From: Palsa-504 sp050013055
GTDB taxonomy: Bacteria; Actinomycetota; Actinomycetes; Streptosporangiales; Streptosporangiaceae
Length of the DNA stretch: 24,516 nt
Assembly: GCA_050013055.1 (NCBI GenBank)
Contig: JBEKGC010000039.1
Location: forward strand, 1-24,516
Direction of reading: 5' to 3'
A program made the position numbers and the translations under genes. Shown one piece after another: positions 23,562-24,516 of this stretch. Each line of letters opens with the position of its first letter. The stretch's first letter is position 1. A model generated the notes under the pieces. It saw only the letters and a list, made by a program, of their open reading frames with translations, made no database searches and was not told the origin of the DNA.

Positions 23562-24516
23562 TGGAAGCGGTTATCATCGGCGTCGGGCTGCACCCGTTCG
23601 GCCGGTTCGGCGGCAAGTCCGCGATGGATATGGCCGCCGATGCGGTCCGGGCCGCGCTCGGCGACGCCGGGGTCAGCTGGCCGCAGGTCCAGGCGGGATT
23701 CGTGGGCAGCCTGGAGGTCTACAACCCGGACGCCGTCATCGGCCGCCTCGGCCTTACCGGCGTGCCGCTGCGCGGCGTCTTCAACGGCTGCGCGACGGCA
23801 GGCACCGCGTTGGCCATGGCCGCCCGGGCCATCGAGACCGGCGAGCACGACCTGACCATCGCGATCGGCATGGACAAGCACCCCAGGGGCGCGTTCGCGG
23901 CCGACCCGTCGGTGGCCGGCCTGCCCTCCTGGTACGGCCAGACCGGCCTGTTCCTGACCACGCATTTCTTCGGCATGAAGATCAACCGCTACATGCACGA
24001 CCACGGCATCACCGACCAGACGCTGGCCGGGGTGGCGGCCAAGAACTTCCGCAACGCGGCGGGTAACGAGAACGCGTGGCGGCGCACCCCGCTGTCGGTG
24101 GCGGACATCCTGGCCTCCCCGGTGCTGAACTACCCGCTCCGCCAGTTCATGTACTGCGGGCCGGACGAGGGCGCCGGGGCTGTCGTGCTGTGCCGCGCCG
24201 ACCAGGCGCACAAGTACGCCGGGCGGCCGGTCCGGGTGCGCGCCTGCGCGCTGCGCAGCCGCCGGATCGGCGCGTTCGAGCTGCAGAGCCCGTCGCTGCC
24301 GGTGGGCGCGCACGCGCCCAGCCCCACGGTGGACGCCTCACGGGAGGCCTATGAGATCGCCGGGATCGGGCCGCAGGACGTGGCGGTGGCGCAGCTGCAG
24401 GACACCGACGCCGGCTCGGAGATCATCCACATGGCCGAGAACGGGCTGTGCAAGGACGGCGAGCAGGAGCGGATGATCGCCGACGGCGAGACCGAGATCG
24501 GCGGCAGGCTGCCGGT
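23561..24516 (+). CDS. Thiolase-family protein (SCP-x/lipid-transfer type), partial
   Basis: The reading frame runs off the right edge of the window. Two in-frame ATGs exist (23558 overlapping the previous stop, 23561); 23561 is favoured because GGAGG is four bases away instead of one. The first 318 residues show MEAVIIGVGLHPFGRFGGKS, a conserved FNGCATAGTALAMAARAI block with the nucleophile-position Cys77, AIGMDKHPRGAF, a long insertion with FFGMKINRYMHDHG typical of the lipid-transfer-type thiolases, and YCGPDEGAGAVVLCR. The His/Cys of the second half lies beyond the window or near its end. Paired with the DUF35 protein, it should catalyse thiolytic or retro-aldol cleavage of a 3-oxo/3-hydroxyacyl-CoA. 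Which one cannot be decided here. Confidence 0.9.
   Translation, partial: MEAVIIGVGLHPFGRFGGKSAMDMAADAVRAALGDAGVSWPQVQAGFVGSLEVYNPDAVIGRLGLTGVPLRGVFNGCATAGTALAMAARAIETGEHDLTIAIGMDKHPRGAFAADPSVAGLPSWYGQTGLFLTTHFFGMKINRYMHDHGITDQTLAGVAAKNFRNAAGNENAWRRTPLSVADILASPVLNYPLRQFMYCGPDEGAGAVVLCRADQAHKYAGRPVRVRACALRSRRIGAFELQSPSLPVGAHAPSPTVDASREAYEIAGIGPQDVAVAQLQDTDAGSEIIHMAENGLCKDGEQERMIADGETEIGGRLP

Overview
The window is high-GC DNA with GTG, TTG and ATG starts, GGAGG-type ribosome binding sites, tightly packed and start/stop-overlapping genes, and F420/LLM-type oxidoreductases. Together these point to an actinobacterium, probably a filamentous or soil lineage (Streptosporangiales or Frankia/Streptomyces-like). 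The species cannot be named from the sequence. No rRNA, tRNA or CRISPR array was seen.

The window splits in two. Bases 1 to about 12,700 are an accessory region full of broken genes: a VapC-type PIN toxin remnant, a DUF4160/DUF2442 pair whose DUF4160 member is frameshifted, a TPR-CHAT protein cut off before its protease core, an N-truncated and frameshifted GNAT acetyltransferase, an IS3-family remnant, three separate tyrosine-recombinase fragments, a frameshifted DUF4238 gene and an internally deleted IS1182-family transposase. Four apparently intact genes lie among them: a Myb-like/sigma-region-4 DNA-binding protein, DUF2442, a large secreted Gly-rich/Ig-like/pentapeptide/CARDB protein, and a Tat-type lipoprotein. 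This looks like a repeatedly invaded and decaying integration hot spot.

Bases 12,726 to 24,516 are a clean metabolic cluster with no broken frame. On the minus strand are an F420-dependent LLM oxidoreductase and two crotonase-fold enzymes, then an acyl-CoA synthetase, then an amidohydrolase. On the plus strand are an acyl-CoA dehydrogenase, then a SnoaL-like protein, an LLM oxidoreductase and two SDR dehydrogenases, then a DUF35 zinc-ribbon/OB-fold protein paired with a thiolase that runs off the window. Together they could activate a carboxylic acid to its CoA ester, oxidise it, hydrate or isomerise it, dehydrogenate it and cleave it thiolytically, with the LLM enzymes, amidohydrolase and SnoaL-like protein handling an unusual (perhaps cyclic or oxygenated) side structure. 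The substrate cannot be told from sequence.

Four short AT-rich islands interrupt the GC-rich cluster, each at a promoter position (14,421, 15,546, 18,406 and 22,980). Two share a 17/18 identical element placed the same way in front of the dehydrogenase and the synthetase, and all four carry an AGTT-centred core. This suggests that one regulator, encoded outside the window, controls the whole pathway. It is the most testable new observation here.
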